64,000 nt of DNA, taken from NCBI GenBank assembly GCA_963422275.1, contig OY729418.1, positions 4,464,001-4,528,000 of the forward strand. Reading direction: 5' to 3'. How positions within the stretch are numbered: the stretch's first letter is position 1; each line of letters opens with the position of its first letter. Of this stretch, positions 17,125 to 26,679 are shown piece after piece. Below the pieces are notes generated by a model, which was given only the letters and a program-made list of their open reading frames with translations, ran no database searches and was not told the origin of the DNA. Origin of the DNA: G963422275 sp963422275. GTDB lineage: Bacteria; Pseudomonadota; Alphaproteobacteria; Rhodobacterales; Rhodobacteraceae. The position numbers were made by a program, and so were the translations under genes.

Positions 17125-17290
17125 AGACTGTTGCGAAATAAATCCCTTCAGCCATTGACATGTCGCCCCGAAGGGCTGCAAGTCATTGTCATGACGTTCA
17201 ATTGAGGGAAAGGCCGATGGATTTCTTCATGACGGTGGTGGCCGAGCGCATGAAACCCGACAGCGCGCTGCGATGTCGACCTAACGGGTT
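17125..17290 (+). mobile_element. Left-end remnant of a type A IS5-family element
   Basis: AGACTGTTGCGAAATAAATC at 17125 starts a stretch that parallels the left 190 bases of the element at 22372, including the transposase start MDFFMTVVAERM. Homology fades near 17290 after GCGATGTCGACC. No right end follows, so this is a solo fragment. The bases between here and 17475 hold no gene; 16841-17124 is likewise empty. Confidence 0.65.
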
Positions 17291-17475
17291 GCGACCAGTC
17301 GGACGCTTGGATTGCAATGCATCGCCCGGACCCCGCACGCATCTCCTGGCCCAGCGTCATGGATGGGCCGTGGTTGCAAGAAGAAGCGCGAAGTTGAAAC
17401 TGACACCTTTGCGCCGGTGTTGCGTTCTGGCTGGGTTTGCCTCAATCTAGGCATGGCAAAGCATAGGAGGCGGTC

Positions 17476-17946
17476 ATGACGAAATCCCTTTACCTCGCCA
17501 ATCACTACGGCTTCTCGCTGCAGCAGAAGAGCATGCTTCTTCCGGAAATCCAGTCTCGAATCGAGAACCTGGGTGCGGAAGTGTGGGAGCCGTTTGCGCG
17601 CAACAACCAGATCGACTTCGCGAAATCTGGCTGGGCTTACGAGGTGGGTCAGTCCGACCTCCGCGATGTCAGGGACTCAGATGGCATCTTCGCTGTCGTG
17701 AACGGCTGCCCGCCCGACGAAGGTGTGATGATCGAGCTGGGAATGGCAATCGCATGGGGCAAGCCGACCTTCCTGTTCCGAGATGATTTTCGGCGCTGCA
17801 CGGACAGCGACCTTTATCCTCTGAACCTCATGCTTTTCACTGGACTTCCAGAAGAAGGCTGGCAGGACTATTGGTATTCGTCTGTCGAGGAAATTTCCGA
17901 CCCAAACAAAGCGCTTGCTCGCTGGCTTTCAAAGAAGGACGTCTGA
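17476..17946 (+). CDS. Nucleoside 2-deoxyribosyltransferase family protein
   Basis: A 156 aa protein with the family signatures: N-terminal SLYLANHYGFS, LGAEVWEPFAR, the DSDGIFAVVNGCPPDEGVMIELGMA stretch (given here in part as DGIFAVVNG and PDEGVMIELG, with the catalytic-type Glu near residue 90), and WGKPTFLFRDDFR. Such enzymes exchange or hydrolyse the base of 2'-deoxynucleosides in salvage. A strong AGGAGGCGG site lies just upstream of the ATG. It is a single gene. Related proteins also include DUF4406/DUF1937-like phage proteins, so the substrate is uncertain. Confidence 0.82.
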   Translation: MTKSLYLANHYGFSLQQKSMLLPEIQSRIENLGAEVWEPFARNNQIDFAKSGWAYEVGQSDLRDVRDSDGIFAVVNGCPPDEGVMIELGMAIAWGKPTFLFRDDFRRCTDSDLYPLNLMLFTGLPEEGWQDYWYSSVEEISDPNKALARWLSKKDV

Positions 17947-18740
17947 GACCTAGCCTGCTATGGTACTGGGTTGCGTCCGCCGGGCACTTTCAGTGCATGT
18001 CCGCCCGGCCGCGTTGTTTGATAGGCCTCCGGGATTCTCTTGAGCACGATGCTCTGCCATCGCATCACTGCATCCAAGCTTTCGGCGGATTGCTACGCAC
18101 CTGTCACCTTCCAAACACCAGCGGGTCAGATAGACCGCATGTCTTGGTGCAATTGTCACCACATCTCACTTCCGAGTGCACTGCCTTCTTTCAGTGTGAG
18201 CAGGACCTGCCTCAGTGCCAAGTGCAACTGTCTTACGAAGGTGTGTACGGGAGGCGTCAGCAAATCCGTCGCCACGAGAGATACCTCTCCGCTCCGCAGC
18301 ATCTCTCGGTTGACCAAAGCAGACTTGGCCTTCGAAGCGGCGAGATGAAAACCAATTTCTCCAAATCGACTTAAGGCAGCGCCTCCTTGGTGTTTACCTG
18401 CTTCCTGCCCCATCCAAGTCGCACCCAGAAACATGGGTCTGACGCTTGCCCGGCGGCGGTCAATGTCAGCATCCGCCTAACCAGTTCACAGAACTCATTC
18501 GCGTGGATCACCTGAAGCTTCAAGTCCTTCGGAACTTCACTTCCGCGGCGCAATGGCAAGATCTTTGCGAAGCCAAGAAACGCTCATGGTTTTCTTATAT
18601 TTGTTCCTCTTTTATTCTTTATCCAAAAATTCAATTTCATGCAAAGAATTCGTCAAAAAATTTGAAAATCTCCGATCGCACGAACATGTCACCACAAGCC
18701 GACTCTTGCCTTCACAGCATGAAAACAATCAGGAGCGAGA
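17947..18740. other. Intergenic region with possible decayed coding sequence on the minus strand
   Basis: No intact gene is seen. On the minus strand, coherent pieces occur in different frames: SVSWLRKDLAIAPRK, then EVPKDLKLQVIHANEFCEL with MLTLTAAGQASDPCFW, and further on FGEIGFHLAASKAKSALVN with EVSLVATDLLTPPVHTFVRQ. They might be one broken gene, perhaps the regulator of the carnitine gene downstream, but I could not name the family. Around 18600-18690 the DNA turns notably AT-rich, consistent with a promoter for the gene at 18741. Confidence 0.3.
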
Positions 18741-20204
18741 ATGACCAAAACCGCGGCGATAATCGGCGGCGGCGTAATCGGAAGTGGATGGACGGCCCGT
18801 TTTTTGCTCTCGGGCTGGAACGTGAAGGTGTTCGATCCAGCACCCGGCGCCAGCAGCTTTGTCCAAAGAACTCTGGACAACGCCAGAAGATCCTACCCTG
18901 CCCTGTTTGACACTCCGTTGCCGAAGGAGGGAAACCTGTCGTTTGCGGCCGACATCGAGGCGGCAGTGCAGGAAACCGGGTGGATTCAGGAAAGCGTTCC
19001 GGAACGGCTTGAATTCAAGCGTGAAATCTACCGGGCAATCCAGAGTAAAAGCCGACCAGGAATCATCATCGCCTCGTCGACCTCGGGCTTCAAGCCGTCC
19101 GATCTTCAAGAAGGCACCCCCCGACCGGAAGAAATCATTGTTGCCCACCCGTTCAATCCCGTCTACCTGCTACCGCTCGTTGAGATGGTTCCAACCCAGG
19201 CGAACTCTCGGCATTTGGTCGACGAGGCCATGAGGACCCTGAAGCAAATTGGCATGATCCCCCTTCAGGTCAATACTGAAATCGACGCACACATCGGCGA
19301 CCGACTGCTCGAGGCCGTCTGGCGAGAAGCACTATGGCTGGTACGCGACGGCGTCGCGACAACCGAGGACATCGACGAAACGATCAGGCTGGGATTTGGG
19401 CTTCGATGGGCGCAGATGGGCCTTTTCGAAACCTACCGCATCGCCGGCGGCGATGCAGGAATGGAGCACTTCATTCAACAATTCGGGCCCTGTCTTTCGC
19501 TCCCTTGGACCCGGTTGACCGACGTCCCCGAGATGACGCCGGAACTTGCCAACAAGATTGCGAAGCAGTCCGATGCCCAGTCCGGCAACTTCACGATCGA
19601 GGAGCTCGAACGAAGGCGCGATGCCAATCTAGTGACAATTCTACGTGGTCTGAAATCGCAGAGCTGGGGTGCCGGAAAACACATCCGAAACTTGGAACTG
19701 CAATCCGACTTCAAACCGAGTCCAGAGCAGCGAAAACCCGTTCGAACTATCGATCGCGTGGTTCCGCCCGACTGGGCCGACTGCAACGGCCACGTAAACG
19801 AGGCTAGATATCTGGAGCTTTTCAGCAAGGCTACGGACAGCTTTCTCGAAATGCTCGGCTGCGACGAAGCTTACATCGCCTCTTCAAGGAGCTATTTCAC
19901 GTTAGAGACCAATCTGCGGCACTTGAACGAGACATTTGTGGGAGAGCGGGTTCTCGTTGAGACGTACTGCCCGTTCGGCGAAGGCAGAAAGCTACATCTC
20001 TATCATATTCTGTACAATCAGTCCGGAATTGAACTGGCAACCGGCGAGCACCTGCTCCTTCATGTGGACCTCAAGACACGAAGATCGTCTCGGCCGAGCA
20101 AAGAGATCGAGTGCGCGATTGCATCCTTTCGGAAGATGAATGACGGCGTCAGGCTTCCGGAGTTCGCAAGGCTGAAGCTGTCTTTCGGGGAAGAGCGTCG
20201 ATGA
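18741..20204 (+). CDS. L-carnitine dehydrogenase fused to a C-terminal thioesterase
   Basis: A 487 aa fusion. Residues 1-310 form a 3-hydroxyacyl-CoA-dehydrogenase-like L-carnitine dehydrogenase: Rossmann motif IIGGGVIGSGWTARFL, PGIIIASSTSGFKPSDL, VAHPFNPVYLLPLVEM, and a helical C-lobe. It would oxidise L-carnitine to 3-dehydrocarnitine with NAD. Residues about 345-480 form a hotdog thioesterase with PDWADCNGHVNEARYLELF, the 4-hydroxybenzoyl-CoA thioesterase pattern. Fusions of this kind are known from Rhizobiales carnitine degraders, where the thioesterase is thought to act on betainyl-CoA and yield glycine betaine. It is the first gene of a pair, with a four-base ATGA overlap to the oligopeptidase. 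The other usual carnitine genes (betainyl-CoA:acetate transferase, BKACE cleavage enzyme) are not in the window. Confidence 0.85.
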   Translation: MTKTAAIIGGGVIGSGWTARFLLSGWNVKVFDPAPGASSFVQRTLDNARRSYPALFDTPLPKEGNLSFAADIEAAVQETGWIQESVPERLEFKREIYRAIQSKSRPGIIIASSTSGFKPSDLQEGTPRPEEIIVAHPFNPVYLLPLVEMVPTQANSRHLVDEAMRTLKQIGMIPLQVNTEIDAHIGDRLLEAVWREALWLVRDGVATTEDIDETIRLGFGLRWAQMGLFETYRIAGGDAGMEHFIQQFGPCLSLPWTRLTDVPEMTPELANKIAKQSDAQSGNFTIEELERRRDANLVTILRGLKSQSWGAGKHIRNLELQSDFKPSPEQRKPVRTIDRVVPPDWADCNGHVNEARYLELFSKATDSFLEMLGCDEAYIASSRSYFTLETNLRHLNETFVGERVLVETYCPFGEGRKLHLYHILYNQSGIELATGEHLLLHVDLKTRRSSRPSKEIECAIASFRKMNDGVRLPEFARLKLSFGEERR

Positions 20205-22045
20205 CACACGAACAAGAACTCAAGAACGAGATTGACATGCTTGAAGAGCAATCGGCGCAAGCCGAAGACAAATCAATTGAGAATGCCTTGCCCAGCTGGA
20301 ATCTCGATGATCTTTATGAGGGCATGGATGCTCCGGAACTGCAGGAGGACTGGAAACGGCTGGAGGCCGCCTGCAATTCTTTCGCAGACGAATACCAAGG
20401 AAGAATTGGCTTACTTGACTCTCCAGGATTGCTCGCCTGCATTCGTGACCTTGAGCGGATTGAGTTGATGGCAGGCAGAATCTCGGCCTTCTCGGCACTT
20501 CTTTACTCCGAAAACACAACTGATCAAGTCTTGGCAAAGTTCGCAAACGATTGTGAGGAGCGTATCGTCACCCTGACAAGCCCACTTGTGTTCCTTTTGA
20601 TCGAGATCAACGAAATTGAAGACGGAAGGATTTCCGAACTTCTGGCTGAAAATCCGAAACTCGCCCGTTTTGAGCATTACTTGATGCACATTCGAAAAAT
20701 GCGTCCGCACCAACTATCTGTCGAGATGGAAAAGCTTCTATCTGAGCTTTCGGTTATCGGAGCGACCGCATGGAACCGTCTTTTCGGGGAAACCGTCGCG
20801 CGCATGAAGTTTGAGGTGGCCAGCAAGCAGTTGACCCTTGAAGAGGCGTTAGACCGGTTAAGCGATCATGATCGGGGGATCCGAGAGGAAAGCGCAAGGG
20901 CTGTGGCGAAGGGTATGAGCGCCAATCTGCCTTTGTTCTCGCTGATCACGAATACACTTTCGAAGGACAAGGAAATCAAGGATCGGTGGCGGCATTTCGA
21001 TTCCCCGCAGGCATCACGGCATCTTTCCAACGACATTGAGCCGGAGGTCATTGCTGCGCTACGGAATGCTGTGGTTGCGGCGTACCCACGAACCTCCCAT
21101 CGATACTTTGGTCTCAAGGCACGCTGGCTTGGACTGGACCAGTTGGAGATTTGGGATCGAAACGCACCTCTGCCAAATGACCCAAACCGCAGGATTGACT
21201 GGCCGCAGGCAAAGTCGCTCGTCCTCAGCTCTTTCTGCGAGTTTTCGCCGCGCATGGCGGAAATCGCAGGGAGATTCTTCGAGAACAACTGGATTGACGC
21301 AGGTGCCAAGCCTGGAAAGACACCGGGTGCATTTTCGAGTCCGGCCGTTGCCAACGTGCATCCGTATATACTCCTTCACTACTTGGGAAAGCCCAGGGAC
21401 GTTATGGTGCTGGCCCATGAGCTCGGCCATGGCATTCATCAGACCTTGGCAGCGTCGCAAGGCGAATTGCTTGCGCGGACGCCGCTGACGCTTGCCGAGA
21501 CCGCAAGCGTCTTTGGGGAAATGCTGACCTTCCGGAAACTTCTCAATGGAGTGCAAAGCGCCAACGAACGTCGCGCGCTTCTGGCCAGGAAGGTCGAGGA
21601 CATGATCAACACGATGGTAAGGCAAGTCGCTCTATACGATTTCGAATGCCGCCTTCATGAACGGCGAAAGGCCGGGGAAATACCCCAAGAAGAAATAGGG
21701 ACGATATGGCTTGACGTGCATGGCGAGAGCCTTGGTCCGGCATTCCGATTCATGAATGGCTACGAAACATACTGGGCCTTCGTTCCGCATTTCATTCGAG
21801 CGCCATTCTACGTCTACGCCTACGCGTTCGGACATGGACTCTCGCTTGCGCTGTTCGCCGAATTCGAAAGCGGGCACAAGAATTTCGAGGACAAATACAT
21901 CGCATTGCTGGAGGCAGGTGGATCAATGAGTTGCCAGAGCGCGTTAGAGCCATTCGGGCTGGACATCTCCGACCCCGGTTTCTGGGACAAAGGCCTGTCG
22001 GTAATCTCCCAGTTCATCGACGATCTCGAGGCAATTGACATTTGA
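20201..22045 (+). CDS. M3 family oligoendopeptidase (PepF type)
   Basis: A 614 aa zinc metallopeptidase. The HExxH motif lies in VMVLAHELGHGIHQTLA (about residues 402-418), with the third-ligand region LAETASVFGEML some 25 residues later, as in family M3B. The length fits PepF. It is cytoplasmic and cleaves short oligopeptides. It starts inside the stop region of the carnitine dehydrogenase gene (ATGA overlap), so the two are co-translated. This pairing has no obvious metabolic reason. The N-terminal extension MTHEQELKNEIDMLEEQS is highly charged. No frameshift. Confidence 0.88.
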   Translation: MTHEQELKNEIDMLEEQSAQAEDKSIENALPSWNLDDLYEGMDAPELQEDWKRLEAACNSFADEYQGRIGLLDSPGLLACIRDLERIELMAGRISAFSALLYSENTTDQVLAKFANDCEERIVTLTSPLVFLLIEINEIEDGRISELLAENPKLARFEHYLMHIRKMRPHQLSVEMEKLLSELSVIGATAWNRLFGETVARMKFEVASKQLTLEEALDRLSDHDRGIREESARAVAKGMSANLPLFSLITNTLSKDKEIKDRWRHFDSPQASRHLSNDIEPEVIAALRNAVVAAYPRTSHRYFGLKARWLGLDQLEIWDRNAPLPNDPNRRIDWPQAKSLVLSSFCEFSPRMAEIAGRFFENNWIDAGAKPGKTPGAFSSPAVANVHPYILLHYLGKPRDVMVLAHELGHGIHQTLAASQGELLARTPLTLAETASVFGEMLTFRKLLNGVQSANERRALLARKVEDMINTMVRQVALYDFECRLHERRKAGEIPQEEIGTIWLDVHGESLGPAFRFMNGYETYWAFVPHFIRAPFYVYAYAFGHGLSLALFAEFESGHKNFEDKYIALLEAGGSMSCQSALEPFGLDISDPGFWDKGLSVISQFIDDLEAIDI

Positions 22046-22371
22046 CCAGTTTGAGGCATTTCGAGTTGGCATTCACGTCCTGCGTTGCCCAGATCACGCG
22101 ACCAGTTTCTGAACGCACTCTTTTTGCCGACGGTGCTTTGCGAGAGCATCCAAGATTCCCTGCCGAAAAAGTCGGAGCACCCAGACTGCTTGCCCAAGCA
22201 ACAGCGTTTGCTCGTGGATCTCGAATCAATGTAATTGGCTACGGGCTAAAAACATCGAACAATACTTGGAAATCCGCCCCGCCAAGCGTGGTCGGTATAT
22301 GAAGCCCTTCTCGAACGGTACGATACGAGGAGTTTATATGTGTCAGGGATCTGGTTTGTTTTTATCTCGAA
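22046..22371. other. Intergenic region, no gene recognised
   Basis: An open frame beginning with TTG at 22042 covers most of it (SERTLFADGALREHPRFPAE and onward), but shows no known motif. It ends at the left end of a type A element. Confidence 0.35.
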
Positions 22372-23455
22372 AGACTGTTGCGAAATGCGCCTCTCCGGCT
22401 CTTGACATGTTGCGCTGAAAGCTATGCAAGTTGTTGTTTACGAGGTCCAATTGAGGGAGAGGACGATGGATTTCTTCATGAAGCTGGCGGCCAAGCACGT
22501 GAGTCAGGACAGCGCCCTGCGAAAGGTCCGCGCCCTGATCGACTGGCAGCGCCTGGCGGCAGTCCTCGGCCCGGTGCGGTCGCGCCCGGGACGCGCCGCT
22601 GCGATGTCGATCCGATGGTCCGGGTTCTCCTCCTCGGCCAGTGGCATTCGCTGTCGGACCGGGAACTCGAGCGGGCCATGACGGTGTGCCTCGGCTTCAT
22701 GCTGTCCGTCGGCCAGTCGATGCTCGAGCGAAGTCCCGCCCGCACGACGATCTGCCGGTTTCGCCGGATGCTCGATCTGCGCGGCCTTGACGCGGCGCTT
22801 CTGTCCAAGGGCAGCAGCCAGTTGCAGGAATGCGCCGGTGGCAGTGGTTGACGCGACCATCGTGGAGCGCGCGGCGCGGCCGCGACATCAGATCGAGGTT
22901 GTGGCCGAAGATCGCGCCGAGGGCGAGGCACCGCACTTCCTGGCCATGGTGTCCGACTGCACGGCGCGAAGGGTGCTCGCCGACAAGGGGCTGTCGAGCG
23001 CCGCCAACCGCGCCTGCCTGGCCGCGGCAGGGATCCAGTCGGGGATCATGTTCCGGGCTTCCCGGGAGGCATCCCCTGTCCCGGCACCGCCGCCGGTTCA
23101 ACCGGCTGGTGTCACGACGGCGGTGGACCGTGGAGCAAACCTTCGGCACCCTGAAGCGTCTCTTCAGGGCGGCGCGGTCCCGGTTCATGGGATGGCGGGC
23201 GGTAGAAGCCGAGCTGACCTTGAAGTCGATGGCGCTGAACCTGCTCAAGGCGGCCAACCGGATCGAGCTGGTCGCGGCCTGAGGGCCGGAGTCCGTCTGG
23301 AATCTGCCCGATGCGGCGCATCGGGGCCTGAAACCGCGCTTTTTGGGCCAAAATCGCGTCTGAAAGGCGTCGCAGCCACCGGTCGGCGACCGCCAGGCGC
23401 GCAACCGGCTCCAAACGGCGAAACTCAGAGAAAACACCCGCTTTCGCAACAGTCT
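22372..23455 (+). mobile_element. IS5-family type A element, full length with frameshifted transposase
   Basis: About 1084 bp bounded by AGACTGTTGCGAAATGCG (22372) and TTTCGCAACAGTCT (ending 23455). The transposase starts at ATG 22466 (MDFFMKLAAKHVSQDSALRK) and is spread over at least four frame segments: VDPMVRVLLLGQWHSLSDRE, RTTICRFRRMLDLRGL, then APVAVVDATIVERAARPRHQ (first Asp), TARRVLADKGLSSAANRA (second Asp), and FNRLVSRRRWTVEQTFGTLK (Glu) to the end at 23281. The element ends are intact, but the protein is not made from one frame. Partial copies lie at 17125, 55355 and 63071. Confidence 0.78.
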
Positions 23456-23753
23456 TAGTTAGCAAGAGCCCACTTAAGGGGAGCGCAGGTGAATACGCGT
23501 TTTGTCAACGCAACACGCACAACAGATCCAATTCGCTACACATGGTTTCGCCCCGAACATATCTCCATCAGATTACATCATCTGCGCTGCAGCGATCATT
23601 TGTCCGATATGCCTTGTTTTGCTTGTTGCCATGCATTGCCTTGAAAGGATGCGGGACCGGCCGAAAAAAGGGAGCCGAAACGGGCACCATAACGCCGGTC
23701 TGTTGACCACATTTTGTTTTGAAATCAGATCATTCATGATAGCTTTTTGGCTA

Positions 23754-23891
23754 TTTGATACGGTTCCCTATCAAAAATGATCGCTGTTCTTGCTTGACAA
23801 TTGCTTCTTTCATCCACTAAAGATGGGTTGTAATGCTATCATTTGTGATAGTATTTTTGGAAAAAGGGCAAAAACATATCACGAGCGATAG
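23754..23891 (+). promoter_or_regulatory. Promoter and operator array of the hipBA operon
   Basis: Three inverted repeats with TATC/GATA half-sites: TTTGATA-N8-TATCAAA (23754-23775), CTATCA-TTTG-TGATAG (23836-23851) and TATCA-CGAG-CGATA (23877-23890, just before the ATG). A TTGACA box at 23794-23799 lies between the first two, with a weak -10 (TAAAGA, 23818). A further half-match GATAGC...GCTAT lies upstream near 23740. In the E. coli hipBA system, HipB binds repeated TATCC/GGATA palindromes and represses its own operon. The arrangement here is analogous, so autoregulation is likely. Confidence 0.7.
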
Positions 23892-23892
23892 C

Positions 23893-24222
23893 ATGAAAAT
23901 TGATCGCCTGACACCAGATACCGTGATCCTGAAGGAACTGGGACAACGCCTTGCACGCATCCGCAAGCAACAGGGCCTGTCGCAAGATGATCTTGCCCTG
24001 GAGGCAGGCTTGGGAATTGCAACGCTCAGGCGCCTGGAAGCGGGGGAGGGCAGTCAGATGGAAACTTGGCTGAAACTGATGAAGGCCCTTCACATGATTT
24101 CATCGATCGACACAATGTTGCCAGAGAACTTCGACTCCCCAATGGCGCAGGCGTTGTCGGCATCAAAGAAAAAAGGACAGCGCAAGACCAAAAGCAGGGT
24201 GTGGGGTGATGAGACCTCATGA
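23893..24222 (+). CDS. hipB: HipB-like antitoxin, XRE-family repressor
   Basis: A 109 aa protein with an XRE helix-turn-helix: LGQRLARIRKQQGLSQDDLALEAGLGIATLRRLEAG, shown in part as QGLSQDDLALEAGLGIATLR. I chose ATG 23893 (MKIDRLTPDTV) because an upstream ATG at 23833 would place the CTATCATTTGTGATAG operator inside the coding region. The C-terminus is basic and Lys-rich (SKKKGQRKTKSR). It overlaps hipA by four bases (ATGA, 24219), the usual antitoxin-toxin coupling. It should neutralise HipA and repress the operon. Confidence 0.85.
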   Translation: MKIDRLTPDTVILKELGQRLARIRKQQGLSQDDLALEAGLGIATLRRLEAGEGSQMETWLKLMKALHMISSIDTMLPENFDSPMAQALSASKKKGQRKTKSRVWGDETS

Positions 24223-25514
24223 CCACGGCGACTGTAAAACTCTGGGGCACCACCATCGGCTATGTCGCGATGGAAAACGATGAAGCTTTTGCGCGGTTTG
24301 AATATGATCCTGACTTCGCAGACTTTGCAGTTGAGCCAGCGCCGATCCACATGCCCGTGAGGGCACGGCGGATCTATCAATTTCCCGAACTCCAGCCACG
24401 ATCATTCCACGGCATGCCGGGGATGATCGCCGACAGCCTTCCCGACAAATACGGACAGCGTCTGATCGATGTCTGGCTGGCCCAGACCGGTCGCAAACCG
24501 GAAGATTTCAATGCTGTCAACCGGCTTTGTTATACAGGTAGGCGCGGCATGGGTGCGCTGGAATTTGAACCGTCGCAGCGGCCTGATATGCCAGATGACA
24601 AGCTTCTGGAGATCGAAGATCTGACCAAGCTTGCCTCCATGGCGTTCGCCAGCAAGGAAACACTTGATACCAAGCTCACCGAGGCGGGCAGTGAAGATGC
24701 CTTGCTGGATATCTTGAGCGTCGGCACATCCGCAGGCGGAGCGCGCGCCAAGGCGGTCATCGCGTTCAATCCTGAAACCAAACAGGTTCGATCCGGACAG
24801 ATCGACATGCCGAAAGGGTTTGAGCACTGGCTGATCAAGTTCGATGGCGTCGAGTTCAGCGGCGATTGGGGGGTTGCTGACCCGTCCGGATACGGATTGC
24901 TTGAATACAGCTATCATCTGATGGCGAAAAAATGCGGAATCGACATGATGGAGAGCCGCATATTTTCCGAGAACGGCCGCAACCATTTTATGACCCGGCG
25001 CTTTGATCGGGACGAGACAGGTGCCAAGAAATTCGTTCAGACATTTGCGGCACTCGGCCACTACGACTATTATGAGAGCGGGCACTATTCTTATGAGCAA
25101 CTCTTTATGCTGATGAAGCAGCTCGACATGCCAAAGTTGGAAATCGAGGAGCAGTTCCGCCGTGTCACTTTTAACATCGTGGGCTGCAATCAGGACGATC
25201 ATGTCAAAAACTTCGCCTTCATGATGGATCGTGATGGCAACTGGACCCTGTCACCAGCCTATGACCTTTGCCATGCAGAAGGGAGCGCCTTCACGCGATT
25301 TCACCAGCTCAGTATCAATGGGAAGACGTCTGATTTCACCCGCGCCGATCTGAAGCATCTTGCCGACTATGCGGGCCTGCCTCGGGGACGGGAAGCGAAA
25401 GTGCTTGAGCGGACCCAAGAGGTTTTTGACGGGTGGAAAGAGATCGCCGCAGACTTGGAGATCCCGCAGAGTCTGCAGCGCCATGTGCTACGCACGATCC
25501 GGTTGGACATGTAG
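24219..25514 (+). CDS. hipA: HipA-like serine/threonine kinase toxin
   Basis: A 431 aa kinase of the HipA family. The N-terminal subdomain begins VKLWGTTIGYV, followed by SFHGMPGMIADSLPDKYG. The loop SVGTSAGGARAKAVI (about 165-180) corresponds to the ATP-binding/autophosphorylation loop of E. coli HipA. The catalytic motif VGCNQDDHVKNFAF (Asp near 327) and the metal-binding SPAYDLCHAEG (about 346) complete the active site. In characterised HipA the target is glutamyl-tRNA synthetase, leading to growth arrest. All key residues are present, so the toxin looks active. The 3' end overlaps a convergent DUF2493 remnant by 27 bases, suggesting that the operon arrived together with plasmid-type genes. 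Confidence 0.88.
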   Translation: MTTATVKLWGTTIGYVAMENDEAFARFEYDPDFADFAVEPAPIHMPVRARRIYQFPELQPRSFHGMPGMIADSLPDKYGQRLIDVWLAQTGRKPEDFNAVNRLCYTGRRGMGALEFEPSQRPDMPDDKLLEIEDLTKLASMAFASKETLDTKLTEAGSEDALLDILSVGTSAGGARAKAVIAFNPETKQVRSGQIDMPKGFEHWLIKFDGVEFSGDWGVADPSGYGLLEYSYHLMAKKCGIDMMESRIFSENGRNHFMTRRFDRDETGAKKFVQTFAALGHYDYYESGHYSYEQLFMLMKQLDMPKLEIEEQFRRVTFNIVGCNQDDHVKNFAFMMDRDGNWTLSPAYDLCHAEGSAFTRFHQLSINGKTSDFTRADLKHLADYAGLPRGREAKVLERTQEVFDGWKEIAADLEIPQSLQRHVLRTIRLDM

Positions 25515-26410
25515 CGATACGATCGAGGCTTGCGCCCCGATCCGTTTGGTCCGAATTTCGAGCTTGCAAGCCTTATCAACCAAGTTCTCTGTGATGCCGG
25601 TACCAAGTGTTGCGATGATCAGGCCTTGGGGCACGGTGTCGAGTAGTTTGTCGTTGCGTTTGAAGGGTGCGGCGTTTCCATGCGCTTTCCAGTCCGGTTT
25701 GAAGACGACTTGCGTCACATTGCGGGTCTCTGCCCATCTGGCAGCGATCAATTCGGCACCCCTTGGCGTTCCGCCGTGGAGCAGGATCATATCGGGGTAT
25801 TTTTCGCGTGTGGCATCCAGCACGGACCAAATGGTCTGATGATCCTGGTAATCACCACCTGAGAAGGCGATGCGTGTGCCTTCGGGACAGAGTGTCTCGG
25901 TCTCCTTGCGGCGTTTGGCCATGAGATAGGCTTTGCTGTCGATCACCGATGCCGTGAGACCCCGATTGGAAATCCGCGAGCCTGTTCGCGGAGCTCAGCT
26001 CGATCCTGTCTGCGCAGAGTAGTGGCTGGCCGCCAGGTCCCGCATCTGTTCGAAAGCATCGGTCTGGTCCCAGAATTTCGCGGCGATCGCCTGTAGCCGT
26101 TCCAGTTCGGTTGATCTGACTTCCGACCCGTCTTGCGCGTCAATCATCTGGCGCAGTTCAGCATCATTGTCATCGCGGCGTTTTTGCAGATGGGTGAGCC
26201 TGCGATGAAAGACATTGGTGAGCGACCAGAGCATCTCGTCGAGATTGTCTTCGAGCTGGCTGCCGGTAAAGAGGCCTGCAGTTGTCTCGAAGAGAGTGAC
26301 CATGGCGAGTTCGACTTCATCGGTTTGTGGAAGTTCGCGATGGTCGGTTTCGCCGGGGGCGGGTGTTGTACCATGGAGGGCGAGATGATCGATGATGGCG
26401 GCTATCTAAC
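25488..26410 (-). pseudogene. DUF2493 (YspA/SLOG-type) gene broken by frameshift
   Basis: The C-terminal part (25488-25946) reads VIDSKAYLMAKRRKETETLC, GTRIAFSGGDYQDHQTIWSVL, YPDMILLHGGTPRGAELIAA and FKPDWKAHGNAAPFKRND, a nucleotide-sensing SLOG-like domain. The N-terminal part (25995-26410) reads TTAGLFTGSQLEDNLDEMLW and DGSEVRSTELERLQAIAAKF, the usual N-terminus of the same family in alphaproteobacterial plasmids. The linker (TGSRISNRGLTA) lies one frame off near 25985, so one indel separates the halves. Such genes are typical of plasmid and ICE backbones. Function is unknown. Confidence 0.72.
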
Positions 26411-26679
26411 TTGAGTAATGGGGGTGATGATCGGGCTGCTTCATATCCATTTCCTTTCTGACCGCATCCGGTTTGGATGGGGCGATCAAGGACCTGTGGC
26501 GACCGGCTTGCATCCTTCCCTTTAGGGAATTGGGGATCGTAACGCAGTGGAGAATGCGGCAGGCGCTCAAAATTGCTGCGCGAGGAATGCCTGAAAGGCA
26601 GGGGAATTTTGCGGGTCTGGCGCATTGCTGGCCGGGCAAGGGGCCTCTGCTCCCGACCCATGGGCCCATCGCTCCCAAC

